From Antarctobacter albus (GTDB lineage Bacteria > Pseudomonadota > Alphaproteobacteria > Rhodobacterales > Rhodobacteraceae), in assembly GCF_900101505.1 (NCBI RefSeq), contig NZ_FMZI01000006.1:248001-312000 (forward strand): a DNA stretch of 64,000 nt, in the 5' to 3' direction. A program made the position numbers and the translations under genes. Under the pieces are notes generated by a model. It saw only the letters and a list, made by a program, of their open reading frames with translations. It made no database searches and had not been told where the DNA came from. Position 1 is the stretch's first letter; every line of letters starts with the position of its first letter. Of this stretch, positions 43,969 to 52,991 are shown piece by piece.

Positions 43969-46900
43969 TCACTCCGCCGCGTGGCCGGGAAAGGCCACCA
44001 CTTCGCCGTGACCAATGCTCTCCGCCTCGGCGCTCTCGATCGCCTCGCGCATCAGCCCGGCCAGCACCCGCACGTTGGGTTCCAGCACCATGCTGTCATG
44101 GTCGCCCGGCACCTCGTGCACCTCGACCCCCGGCACCATCAGGCCCCAGTCGTTGTCAGGCGTCACATAGGTGCGTTCGCTGTTGACCAGCGCCCCGCCC
44201 GAAACCGTCCACTTGCCCGACAGCGGCGGACGGTACAGCACCACGCGTCCATCCCAGGGCCGGACCTGGTAGGCCGCGATGGCCCGGTAGAAGGCCGCCT
44301 CGATCTCGGCGTTGTGGAAGGCGTGTTCGGCGCCGGTGTCCTGCGTCTGGCGACGCTTGGCAAACTCCCAGGCGATGCGGTTCCTGCCCCAGATGAACGG
44401 ATAGAGCGGGCCCTTTTCCCTGGCCTGCTGCCACTGGATCATCATCCGATCCCGGCGCGACAGGGGGCGCCGCTGCGGCAAAGGCGTGTCCAGCATCACA
44501 ACCAGCGACACCTCTTCGCCGGCAACCTCCAGCTGGCGGGCAACCTCGTAGGCGCTGATCCCCCCGCCCGAGAATCCGCCAACCATGTAGGGGCCGTGCG
44601 GCTGGACCTGCCGCATCTCGGCGATGTAGTCGCGCGCGGCTTCCTCGATGCTGTCATGCGGCGCCGCGCCGCCATAGAGCCCGCGCGCCTGCACGCCATA
44701 GAACGGCCGGTCGCTGCCCAAGAGATGCGCGAGGTGGCGCAGGTTCAGCACGTTGCCGAACATGCCCGCGATCAGGAAGAAGGGCTGCCGTGCGCCGCCG
44801 TCGCCGTCATGCATGGGCACAAGATGGGTGAACCGGCGCTGCGGCGCCTTCGGCGCGGCGTAGGGATCGCCTTCGACCGGGCCGATCTGGTCCTCGATCA
44901 GCGCGGCACAGGCGCGGATCGTCGGCGCCTCGAACAGGATGGAAATCGGGAAATCGACGCGGAAGGCCTTTTTGACCATCGCAAACAGCCGCACCGCGAT
45001 CAGCGAATGCCCGCCCAGGTCAAAGAAGCTGTCCTCGACACCCACATCGGTGACGCCCAGCAGATCCTCCCAGAAGCCGGCCAGCCGGGTCTCGATCTCG
45101 CCCTCGGGGGCAACGTAATCGCTTTCCAGCTGCGGGCGTTCGAAGGTCTGGCCAGAGGTCGCCTCGGCGACCGAGGCCCCCGTCTGCGCGGTCAGCGCAT
45201 CCAGATCCATCGACGAGACCACGACCTGCTTTGCCCCCAGCGCCAGCGCCCGGTGGAAGGCCTCGACCCCCTCGGCGGGCAGGATGCCCTGGCTCAGGTT
45301 GTGCGCCAGCCGTTCCTCGGCGGGAGACAGGGGCTGCGTGGCGTCGCCGTCCTCGACCTCCAGTTCCGCCGCGGTCAGGCGCGGCGCGCTTTTCAGGATG
45401 TCGGCACTGGCCAGCTTGCGGATGGTAAAGCCGGAGATTTCCACCAGCACCGCGCCTTTGGGATCACACAGCGTGACGTCAAAGCTGGCCGTTTCGCCAT
45501 CGGCCCGGTTGTCGGCGGCGTTTCGCACCCAGCTGACCACCCGTTTCCCCAGCGGTGCATGAACCCGCATGCGGCCATAGCGCACCGGCACCCAAAGGTG
45601 CGTCGGCTGATAGCCCGCGATCAGGTCCATCGCCCAGCCGGTGGCAATGTCCATCAGCGCCGGATGCAATGGCATGTCGGGCGCCGCGGCACCTGCGGGC
45701 AAAGACAGATCGGCGATCCCCTCTCCCTTGCCCAGCGCGCGGGCATCGAGCACCTTCCAGCTTGGACCGAAGGCCAGATGCACCTCCTGCGCCGAGGTCA
45801 GCTTGGCGCCATTGCCATCGACGCGCGCCGGGCAGCGCGCCCGGATCGCGCCCAGGTCCAGCGGTGCGGGCCGGGCCAGGGGCATCAGCGACAGCGCGCC
45901 CTGCGCGGTCAGCGCAAAACCCTGCCGCCCGTTCAGCGTGGCATCGGCCAGCACGTCAAACCCATAGCCATCGTCGGCGCGCGTCAGGCGCAGGCGCATG
46001 TCACGCGAGCCCCCGGGGGCCACCCGCAAGGGCCGCAGAAAGGCAAGGTCGCGGATTTCGAACCCGCCACTTTCGCCATGCGCCTGAAGCGCTTGCGCTG
46101 CCATCGACAGGTAGCCGGTACCGGGCAGCAGGGCGTCTCCCGCCCGCGTCCTGTGCTGGTCGATGAACCAATCCGTCTCCGCGTACTGCGCGGTGAACAA
46201 CCGGTTGCCGTGGCTGTCGAAAGTCGCCTCGGCCAACATCTCTTGCGTGACGGGCGTGACGGGCGGTTTCGGCAGGTCGCCGGTCCGGGCCGCGACCGCC
46301 TCTGCCGCCATGCCGACCTCGTTCCAGATGCCCCAGTTGATCGCCACAACCCGCGTCTTGCCGCTGCGTGCACGGGCAAAGGCATTGAGGAACTCGTTTG
46401 CGGCGACATAGTCGACCTGCCCGGCGGGTGCCGTGACGGTCGAAGAAGACGAAAACAGCGCCATCCAGTCCAGGCTGCCGTCCGGAAAAACCTCTCCCAG
46501 CACCTCCGTGCCGTGGATCTTCGGTGTGAACACATCCTCGACGCTGGAGGGCGATTTGGCCAGCAGGGGCGCGTCGTCGATCACCCCCGCGCCGTGGATG
46601 ACCCCGGTGATCGCGCCAAAGCACTCCTCGACCGCGCGCCGGGCCGCCTGAACCTGGCCCAGGTTGCAGACATCCGCCGCCACCACCATGACCTCGGCGC
46701 CCGCCTCTTCGAGCGCGGTGACGGCGCGGATGCGCCGGGCCACCCGGTCCTGCGGCGCATGGCGGCGCAGGTAATCGTCCCACTCCGCCCGGTCGGGCAG
46801 GGGCTTGCGCGCCATCAGCGCCAGTTTTGCCCCGCGCGATGCAAAATCCCGCGCCAGGGTCAGGCCGATCCCGCCAAATCCGCCGGTGATCAGGTAGGTT

Positions 46901-49900
46901 CCGCCCGGCTTCACCTCGGGCGCCTCATCCAGTGCAACGGGTTTCATCGCGCATTCAAACCGGCGACCCCCGCGCAGCGCCGCAATCCGGTCGCCCGGCT
47001 CGCTCACCAGCTCCTCCAGCACGCGGGCCGTCAACGCCGCCATCGCGCTCTCATGCGCCGCCTGGGCCCTGGCCCGGCCCCAGAAAGGCGCCTCGACTAG
47101 GGCGGGCAAAGTCACGTCCAGCGTGGCAACGCTCATGCCCGGCAATTCGCGCGGGATCACCCGCGCCGGCCCGGCAATGGTCGCCTTTTCAGGGTAGGGC
47201 AGCGCCTCATCCCGCAGTTGCGCAGCCCCATTGGTCACGATGGTGACTTGCCGGGGGCGCGGCAGGCCCTCGCCCTCGATCGCCTGCGCCAGGAACATCA
47301 GCGCGTAAAAGCCCTGTTCCTGAACCCTATGAAAAAAGCTCGACCCGGGGCGGTGGGTCTCACCCTCTGTCAGCAGCCAGAAATGCCCGATGCGCGTCGG
47401 CACCACCCCGCGCGCCGCCAGGTCCTGCACCAGCAGGTCATAGCCCTCGCGCCCACGCTCGGGCGCCAGCACATAGCCCTCGCCCACACGGGCAAAGGCA
47501 TCACCGGGGCGCACCTCGACAACGGTATTCCCCGCCATGCGCAGCCGGTCCGCCAACCGCGCGGCCACTCCGGCCTCGTCCATGAACATCAGCCAGACCT
47601 GCGGCGCGGCATCGGACAGTCCATCGACCACGTCCACCTCGACCGGGGCAGAGCGTGGCCGCCAGACCGGCTGCCATCCCCATTCCCCGATCTCGTCATT
47701 GCGCATCAAATAACTGGGCGCCTTCTCCGCCGCCTCCCCCGGCTCGATGAAATACCGGCTGCGCTGAAAGGCATAGCTGGGCAGGACCACGCGATTGCGC
47801 CGTGCCTCGCCCCAAACCTGGGTCCAGTCGATCCCGACGCCCAGCGCCGCCAACCGTCCCAGCACCTCGAACATGTGCTTGTCGTCGGCAATCGGCTCGT
47901 CCGGGTGCCGCAGAGAGGACAGGACCCGGTTGCCCCCCACCTGCTGCCGCGCCAGCGAGGTCAGCGCCTTGCCCGGCCCGACCTCAAGGAAAACCCGGTT
48001 GTCCGCGTCCAGCGTGCCGATGCAATCGGCAAACAGCACCGTACCGCGCAGATGCGCGACCCAATACTCCGGATCGGTGGCCTGCTCCGCCGTCATCAGC
48101 GCGCCGGTCCGGTTCGAGGTCAGCGGCAACTCGGGCGCGCGCAACTCGATCCCCCGGAGGTAGGCGCCGAACTCCGCAAGGATCGGCTCCAGCATCCGGC
48201 TGTGCGCCGCGATGTCGATGCCGATGCGGGTGCATTGCACCTCGCGCCGCTCCAGCTCCGCCTGCAAGGCTTCCAGCGCCGCCTGCGGCCCCGAGGCCAC
48301 CGAGAGCTCCGGCCCGTTCACCGCGCCAAGGTCCAGATCGTCGCCCAGCAGGGGCCGCAACATCTCGGCGGGCAACCCGACGGACAACATGCCCCCCGCA
48401 GGCACCGTATCGAACAGCCGCCCGCGCAGGTGCACCAGCCCGATGCAATCCTCGAAGCCCATGACGCCCGCGACACAAGCCGCCGTGTTTTCCCCCATTG
48501 AGTGACCAGTCAGCGCGCCGGGCGTCACGCCCCAGCTTATCCACAACTGCGCCAGCGCATATTCGGTGATCATGATCAGCGGCAGTTGCAGAGAGGGCTG
48601 CAACAGGGCCCGGTCCGCCTCGGCCTCTGCCCCGCGCGCGGGCAGCCACAGATCACGCACCCCTGGCTTCTTCTTGGCGGAAATACCCCCATCGACATCT
48701 CCGCCAGAAATTCGCTCGAGGTGATCCAGCCCCCGGTCCATCCACTCGGCAAAGACCGGCTCCGTCTCGTAGAGATCGCGCGCCATGCCCGCGTATTGCG
48801 CGCCGCCTCCGGGGAACATGAAGACGACCTCGGGCCGGTCCAGCGCGTCATGGGTAAAGACCCGGCGCGCATCACCGCCCTCCAGCAGGCGCGCCGCCTC
48901 CTCGTGGCTTTCGGCCACCACCACGCGGCGCTTCTCGAACGCGCGACGCCCTTCCTTCAGGGTAAAGGCCACATCGGCCAGGTCCTGTTCGGGATGGGCG
49001 CGCAGATGCGCGGCCACCCGCGCGGCATTCTCGTCCAGCGCCGTTTTGCTCCGCCCCGAGACGGTCAGGATCTGGAACGGCCAGTCGCTTTCGTCGCTCG
49101 GCCCGCGCTCCGGCGCCTCTTCCAGCACCACATGGGCGTTGGTGCCGCCCACGCCCAGCGAGTTCACGCCCGCCCGGCGCGGATGTCCCGCGCGCGGCCA
49201 GTCGGTCAGCCGGTCGTTCACGCGGAACGGCGAGTGTTCGAAATCAATGGCAGGGTTCGGCGCCTCGAAGCCCAGCGAGGGCGGCATCTGCCGATTGTGC
49301 AGCGCCAGCGCGGCCTTGATGAGGCTCGCCACGCCGGCAGCCGTGTCCAGGTGGCCGATGTTGGTCTTGACCGACCCGATGCGGCAGTGGCCCACGGCAT
49401 TCGACGTTTCGGAAAAGGCCTCGGTCAGGGCGGCGACCTCGATGGGATCGCCCAGGTAGGTGCCGGTGCCGTGGCATTCGACATAGTCCACGGTATCGGC
49501 GCTGATCCCGGCAAAGGCCTGCGCCTCGGCCACGGCGCTCGCCTGTCCCTCGACACTGGGGGCCAGGTATCCGGCCTTTTGCGCGCCGTCGTTGTTGACG
49601 GCCGACCCCTTGATGACCGCGTAGATGTGATCGCCATCTGCCACCGCATCCGCCAGTCGCCGCAGCACCACGACGCCCGCACCGGAGCCAAAGACCGTGC
49701 CCTTGGCACGATGGTCGAAGGCGTGGCACTGCCCGTCGGGCGAGAGGATCTCGTTTTCCTTGTAGAGATAGCCGCGCCCCTGCGGCAGCTCGATGGTCAC
49801 GCCGCCCGCGATGGCCATGTCGCATTCGTCGTTGAGCAGCGCCTGCACCGCGTAATGCGTCGCCACCAGCGAGGTGCTGCAGGCCGTCTGCAGGTTGATC

Positions 49901-50433
49901 GACGGCCCGTGCAGGTCCAGCACGTGGCTGAGGCGCGTTGTCATGAAATCCTTGTCGTTCCCGGTATGGCGCAACAGGAACATGCCGGTGTTGTCCACCA
50001 GATCCGGGTTGGAACAGACGTTGAAATAGAAATACGACCCCATCCCGCAGCCGGCAAAGACACCCACCTGGCCGTCAAAGCTGTCCGGCACGTGGCCCGC
50101 GTTTTCCAGCGCCTCCCAGGCGGTCTCCAGGAACTGGCGATGCTGAGGATCCATGATCGCCGCCTCCTTTGGACTGAATCCAAAGAACTCGGCGTCGAAA
50201 TGCGCAAAGTCCTGCAGCGGGGCGGCAAAGGGCACGTAGTCTCGGTGACGCATCAGCCCGGGGTCTTCACCCGCCTCGCGCAACTCGTCCTCGGACAGGC
50301 GCCGGATCGAGGAAACGCCGTCACGCAGGTTGCGCCAGTATTCGGAGATATCGGCGGCCCCCGGCAGGTGGGCTGCCATGCCGACGATGGCGATATCGGT
50401 CTCACCGTACTGCTGCGCCGTCTCACCCGTCAT
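43969..50433 (-). CDS. Type I PKS, one module: KS-AT-KR-DH-ACP-TE
   Basis: 2154 residues from an ATG with CGAGG upstream. KS 10-440: active Cys185 in TACSTSL, His321 in ECHGTGT, His361 in TNIGH. AT 535-850: FMFPGGGAQYAGM and nucleophile Ser645 in GHSMGE. KR about 930-1385: TYLITGGFGGIG, a Ser-rich FSSSST and Tyr1342 in DYVAAN. DH about 1400-1675: His1427 in DQHRTRAGDALLPGTG and Asp1595 in HPALMD. ACP: Ser1810 in DLGGHSL. TE: Ser1955 in GGFSGGG and Asp1982. The KR-before-DH order is unusual. The TE suggests chain release here, after extension of a unit loaded by the downstream-encoded NRPS. One malonyl-type extension with full reduction to an alkene is predicted; use may be iterative. Confidence 0.93.
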   Translation of the reverse strand: MTGETAQQYGETDIAIVGMAAHLPGAADISEYWRNLRDGVSSIRRLSEDELREAGEDPGLMRHRDYVPFAAPLQDFAHFDAEFFGFSPKEAAIMDPQHRQFLETAWEALENAGHVPDSFDGQVGVFAGCGMGSYFYFNVCSNPDLVDNTGMFLLRHTGNDKDFMTTRLSHVLDLHGPSINLQTACSTSLVATHYAVQALLNDECDMAIAGGVTIELPQGRGYLYKENEILSPDGQCHAFDHRAKGTVFGSGAGVVVLRRLADAVADGDHIYAVIKGSAVNNDGAQKAGYLAPSVEGQASAVAEAQAFAGISADTVDYVECHGTGTYLGDPIEVAALTEAFSETSNAVGHCRIGSVKTNIGHLDTAAGVASLIKAALALHNRQMPPSLGFEAPNPAIDFEHSPFRVNDRLTDWPRAGHPRRAGVNSLGVGGTNAHVVLEEAPERGPSDESDWPFQILTVSGRSKTALDENAARVAAHLRAHPEQDLADVAFTLKEGRRAFEKRRVVVAESHEEAARLLEGGDARRVFTHDALDRPEVVFMFPGGGAQYAGMARDLYETEPVFAEWMDRGLDHLERISGGDVDGGISAKKKPGVRDLWLPARGAEAEADRALLQPSLQLPLIMITEYALAQLWISWGVTPGALTGHSMGENTAACVAGVMGFEDCIGLVHLRGRLFDTVPAGGMLSVGLPAEMLRPLLGDDLDLGAVNGPELSVASGPQAALEALQAELERREVQCTRIGIDIAAHSRMLEPILAEFGAYLRGIELRAPELPLTSNRTGALMTAEQATDPEYWVAHLRGTVLFADCIGTLDADNRVFLEVGPGKALTSLARQQVGGNRVLSSLRHPDEPIADDKHMFEVLGRLAALGVGIDWTQVWGEARRNRVVLPSYAFQRSRYFIEPGEAAEKAPSYLMRNDEIGEWGWQPVWRPRSAPVEVDVVDGLSDAAPQVWLMFMDEAGVAARLADRLRMAGNTVVEVRPGDAFARVGEGYVLAPERGREGYDLLVQDLAARGVVPTRIGHFWLLTEGETHRPGSSFFHRVQEQGFYALMFLAQAIEGEGLPRPRQVTIVTNGAAQLRDEALPYPEKATIAGPARVIPRELPGMSVATLDVTLPALVEAPFWGRARAQAAHESAMAALTARVLEELVSEPGDRIAALRGGRRFECAMKPVALDEAPEVKPGGTYLITGGFGGIGLTLARDFASRGAKLALMARKPLPDRAEWDDYLRRHAPQDRVARRIRAVTALEEAGAEVMVVAADVCNLGQVQAARRAVEECFGAITGVIHGAGVIDDAPLLAKSPSSVEDVFTPKIHGTEVLGEVFPDGSLDWMALFSSSSTVTAPAGQVDYVAANEFLNAFARARSGKTRVVAINWGIWNEVGMAAEAVAARTGDLPKPPVTPVTQEMLAEATFDSHGNRLFTAQYAETDWFIDQHRTRAGDALLPGTGYLSMAAQALQAHGESGGFEIRDLAFLRPLRVAPGGSRDMRLRLTRADDGYGFDVLADATLNGRQGFALTAQGALSLMPLARPAPLDLGAIRARCPARVDGNGAKLTSAQEVHLAFGPSWKVLDARALGKGEGIADLSLPAGAAAPDMPLHPALMDIATGWAMDLIAGYQPTHLWVPVRYGRMRVHAPLGKRVVSWVRNAADNRADGETASFDVTLCDPKGAVLVEISGFTIRKLASADILKSAPRLTAAELEVEDGDATQPLSPAEERLAHNLSQGILPAEGVEAFHRALALGAKQVVVSSMDLDALTAQTGASVAEATSGQTFERPQLESDYVAPEGEIETRLAGFWEDLLGVTDVGVEDSFFDLGGHSLIAVRLFAMVKKAFRVDFPISILFEAPTIRACAALIEDQIGPVEGDPYAAPKAPQRRFTHLVPMHDGDGGARQPFFLIAGMFGNVLNLRHLAHLLGSDRPFYGVQARGLYGGAAPHDSIEEAARDYIAEMRQVQPHGPYMVGGFSGGGISAYEVARQLEVAGEEVSLVVMLDTPLPQRRPLSRRDRMMIQWQQAREKGPLYPFIWGRNRIAWEFAKRRQTQDTGAEHAFHNAEIEAAFYRAIAAYQVRPWDGRVVLYRPPLSGKWTVSGGALVNSERTYVTPDNDWGLMVPGVEVHEVPGDHDSMVLEPNVRVLAGLMREAIESAEAESIGHGEVVAFPGHAAE

Positions 50434-50612
50434 GCCGGACCTCGAAAAAACATGCGCCGCCACCCGGTGTCACAGGTGACGGGGAATTGCGGCGATTTTT
50501 AGGAAAACGCACCCATGTCCGCCCGATTCCGGGCCGGACTGGCGGATAGCCTGAACTGGGTCTGGACAATGAACCAATCCTTTCGAAATTGTCGCCTTTC
50601 GGGACACCGGCC

Positions 50613-51974
50613 TTATCCACCCTGCTGTGACAGGTGCAGAATCGGACCCCAGTTCAACCAAATGGCGAGCCCTGCCAGAAACAGCCCGGCACAGGCAAAA
50701 ACGACGTCGTGCAGCGCGTCCCAGGCGCCCATGCGGCGCGCCAGCCAGACCACCACCGGATAGGCCAGCGTAAAGGCCGCCGCCTGCCCGACAAGCGCCC
50801 CGATCAGCCCAGCCGCCTGCAGCCCGATCAGGATACAGCCCACCATCAGCACCGCACGGGCCAGCGCCAGGTAGAAGTACCGGCGCGAGTCCCCCGCCGC
50901 GAGCGCCGCCTGATCGTAGGTCATGACGATCAGCATCGGGATCTGCGCACAGGCCAGGACCACCGCTACCGCCCCCGCGGCGGCGTAACGCGCATCATAC
51001 AACGTTTGTACCAGCCAAACGCCCATCAGGGCAAAGATTCCGACAAAGCCGATCAAGCCGATGGACACGGCAAAGCGCATCTTACGCAGTTTCAGGAAGT
51101 TCTCGCGGCTTTCCGTCGGTGGGGTTTCCCGGTAGACCGGGATCAGGATCTTGTGAGTCAGAAGATTTCCCAGCATCAGCGGGAAGGAGGCCCAGAAGAA
51201 CCCGATGTTGTAGACACCGAAGGCATCCAGCGCGATGAACTTGCCGATCAGCATCTTGTCGGCCTGGGTAAAGAAAAAGCCGCAGACCGTGGCCAGGAAC
51301 ACCCATTTCCCGAAGGAAATCAGCTCGCGCGCAGCCGTGCCTTCCCAGCGCAGGCGGTTGGCCGGGCCGGGCAGGTAGCGCCAGTTCAGCACCACCTCGA
51401 TCAGGGCGCCGATCACGCCCGAGATCACCAGCGCCCAGACCGAGCCCCACCACCAGGCCAGGGCCACGGCAACGGCGACGCCCGCCAGTTGCGTGGCCAT
51501 GTCCAGGACAGTGACCCGGCCCATCAACAGGTGTCGGTTCGCGGTGATCATCCGCGTTGGCCTGAACCCGGTGATCAGCAGGGTCAGCGCCGAAACGGGC
51601 AGGACGTATGTCAGCAAAGGCTGGTCATAGACCCAGGCCATCGGCCAGGCCAATCCGCAGGCCACAAGCCACAGGCCGATGCCCCGTGCCACCTGTATCG
51701 TCCAGGCGGTGTCCAGAAAGTCCTGATCGTCACCGCGTTTCGACTGCATGATCGCCGGCGTCACGCCGACGTCCGAAAACTGGCCCAGCCCCATGAGAAA
51801 GACCATGACCAGCGCCATCAGGCCAAAGGCCTCGGGGAACAGCAACCGGGTCAGGATCAGGTTCGATCCCAGCCGCACCACCTGGCCAAAGCCAAAACTG
51901 CCCAGCGTGAACAGCGACGACCGCATCGCTCGCGCGGTGACGGACCCGCTTCGGAAGGCGTCCATCGCGCTCAT
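50613..51974 (-). CDS. Lipopolysaccharide/exopolysaccharide flippase (Wzx-like, MATE/MVF superfamily)
   Basis: 453 residues from an ATG overlapping the preceding stop (ATGA) with GGAG 9 nt upstream. About 12-14 hydrophobic helices. Opens with SLFTLGSFGFGQVVRLGSNLILTRLLFPEAFGLMAL, the usual start of the polysaccharide transporter family, and carries FFTQADKMLIGKFIALDAFGVYNIGFFWA in the middle. Moves lipid-linked repeat units across the inner membrane. Forms a two-gene operon with the preceding glycosyltransferase; a 179-bp gap separates it from the PKS operon start. Confidence 0.88.
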   Translation of the reverse strand: MSAMDAFRSGSVTARAMRSSLFTLGSFGFGQVVRLGSNLILTRLLFPEAFGLMALVMVFLMGLGQFSDVGVTPAIMQSKRGDDQDFLDTAWTIQVARGIGLWLVACGLAWPMAWVYDQPLLTYVLPVSALTLLITGFRPTRMITANRHLLMGRVTVLDMATQLAGVAVAVALAWWWGSVWALVISGVIGALIEVVLNWRYLPGPANRLRWEGTAARELISFGKWVFLATVCGFFFTQADKMLIGKFIALDAFGVYNIGFFWASFPLMLGNLLTHKILIPVYRETPPTESRENFLKLRKMRFAVSIGLIGFVGIFALMGVWLVQTLYDARYAAAGAVAVVLACAQIPMLIVMTYDQAALAAGDSRRYFYLALARAVLMVGCILIGLQAAGLIGALVGQAAAFTLAYPVVVWLARRMGAWDALHDVVFACAGLFLAGLAIWLNWGPILHLSQQGG

Positions 51975-52828
51975 CGTCCACGGCTCCAGTCCTGCCTGGC
52001 ACGCGGAGTCAACCTTACCGCCAGCGCGACGCCCCCGTAGACCGCGAAGCCCAGCGGATCGCGCAGCGCGAGACCCAGCTTTTCCGACAGGGGAAAGCCT
52101 GGCTTGTCCTCGTTCCGGGTCAAGCCCGGGTAAAGCGCGGCAATCTCGTCCACGCCGGCGTTCTGCCGCCTGCGCACCTTGACCAGGTTGCGCCAACCCT
52201 CGGCGATGGGCCAGCGATAGGGGGCCGGCACGCCCTGGCGTTCACCCGGGCGGAATTGCAGCCGGACATAGATGTCGTCCGAGATGATCTCGGGGAAGGC
52301 GCCCCAGCGGGCCCGGCCCGCCGCATTCACCGCGAATAGGCCGCAACCCGGGACCACGTCCCGCATGAAGGGGACACGCCGCCAGATCCGCGCATAGGCC
52401 CGGCTGATCGCGCCCTCTGCGGCGATTTCGACCCGGCCGCTGGCATAACGCGGGGCATCCACGTCCAGCGCCGTGACCAACTGGGTCAACAGGTCCGGCG
52501 TCACGGTCACATCCGCGTCCAGGTAGATCCGGATCGCCCCGCTGGCCGCCGCGTCCCCGGCATTCAGCGCACCGGGCTTGCCGCCCGCCGGACGTTCGAT
52601 CACCTCCAGATTCCAGCCCCGCGCCGCCATGCGCGCGGCGAATGCCCGGGCGAGTCCGGCCGTGTCGTCGCGGCAGCCATTGGCCACGACGATGACCTCG
52701 ACCCCGTGATCGCCGGGCCCGTCAGAGGCCAGCAATGCTTCGAGGCAGCCGCCGATCAGCGCTGCCTCGTTGCTTGCCGGAAGAATGATCGAAACGCCCG
52801 CGTTCCGCCTCTGCATGGTTGTATCCAT
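51971..52828 (-). CDS. Glycosyltransferase family 2 protein
   Basis: 285 residues from ATG at 52828; a GTG three codons earlier and an ATG four codons later are alternatives. GT-A features: GVSIILPASNEAALIGGCLEALL, VIVVANGCRDDTAGLA, GKPGALNAGDAAA and IRIYLDADVTVTP with D-x-D. A later acidic motif lies in FPEIISDDIYVRLQF. No clear membrane segment. Operon with the flippase. Confidence 0.88.
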   Translation of the reverse strand: MDTTMQRRNAGVSIILPASNEAALIGGCLEALLASDGPGDHGVEVIVVANGCRDDTAGLARAFAARMAARGWNLEVIERPAGGKPGALNAGDAAASGAIRIYLDADVTVTPDLLTQLVTALDVDAPRYASGRVEIAAEGAISRAYARIWRRVPFMRDVVPGCGLFAVNAAGRARWGAFPEIISDDIYVRLQFRPGERQGVPAPYRWPIAEGWRNLVKVRRRQNAGVDEIAALYPGLTRNEDKPGFPLSEKLGLALRDPLGFAVYGGVALAVRLTPRARQDWSRGR

Positions 52829-52991
52829 ATCCCGCACTCACACCCGTACCACTGGGGCCACACATGAAAAAAATACACCTCGCCTTGCTCTGGAAACTGC
52901 TGCGGAACTGTGGCCAAAGCATGGAATCGATTAGGTTTGATAACGACGAACGCCCCACAAGAGGCGCGGCTGCCATCCATAGGATTATCAG

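Noticed and set aside
37774-50433. Reading the PKS/NRPS operon as a siderophore cluster
   Set aside because: No TonB receptor, iron-uptake transporter or export pump is nearby, and the genes lie inside a glycan locus. The monooxygenase subfamily does occur in siderophore clusters, so this is not fully excluded.
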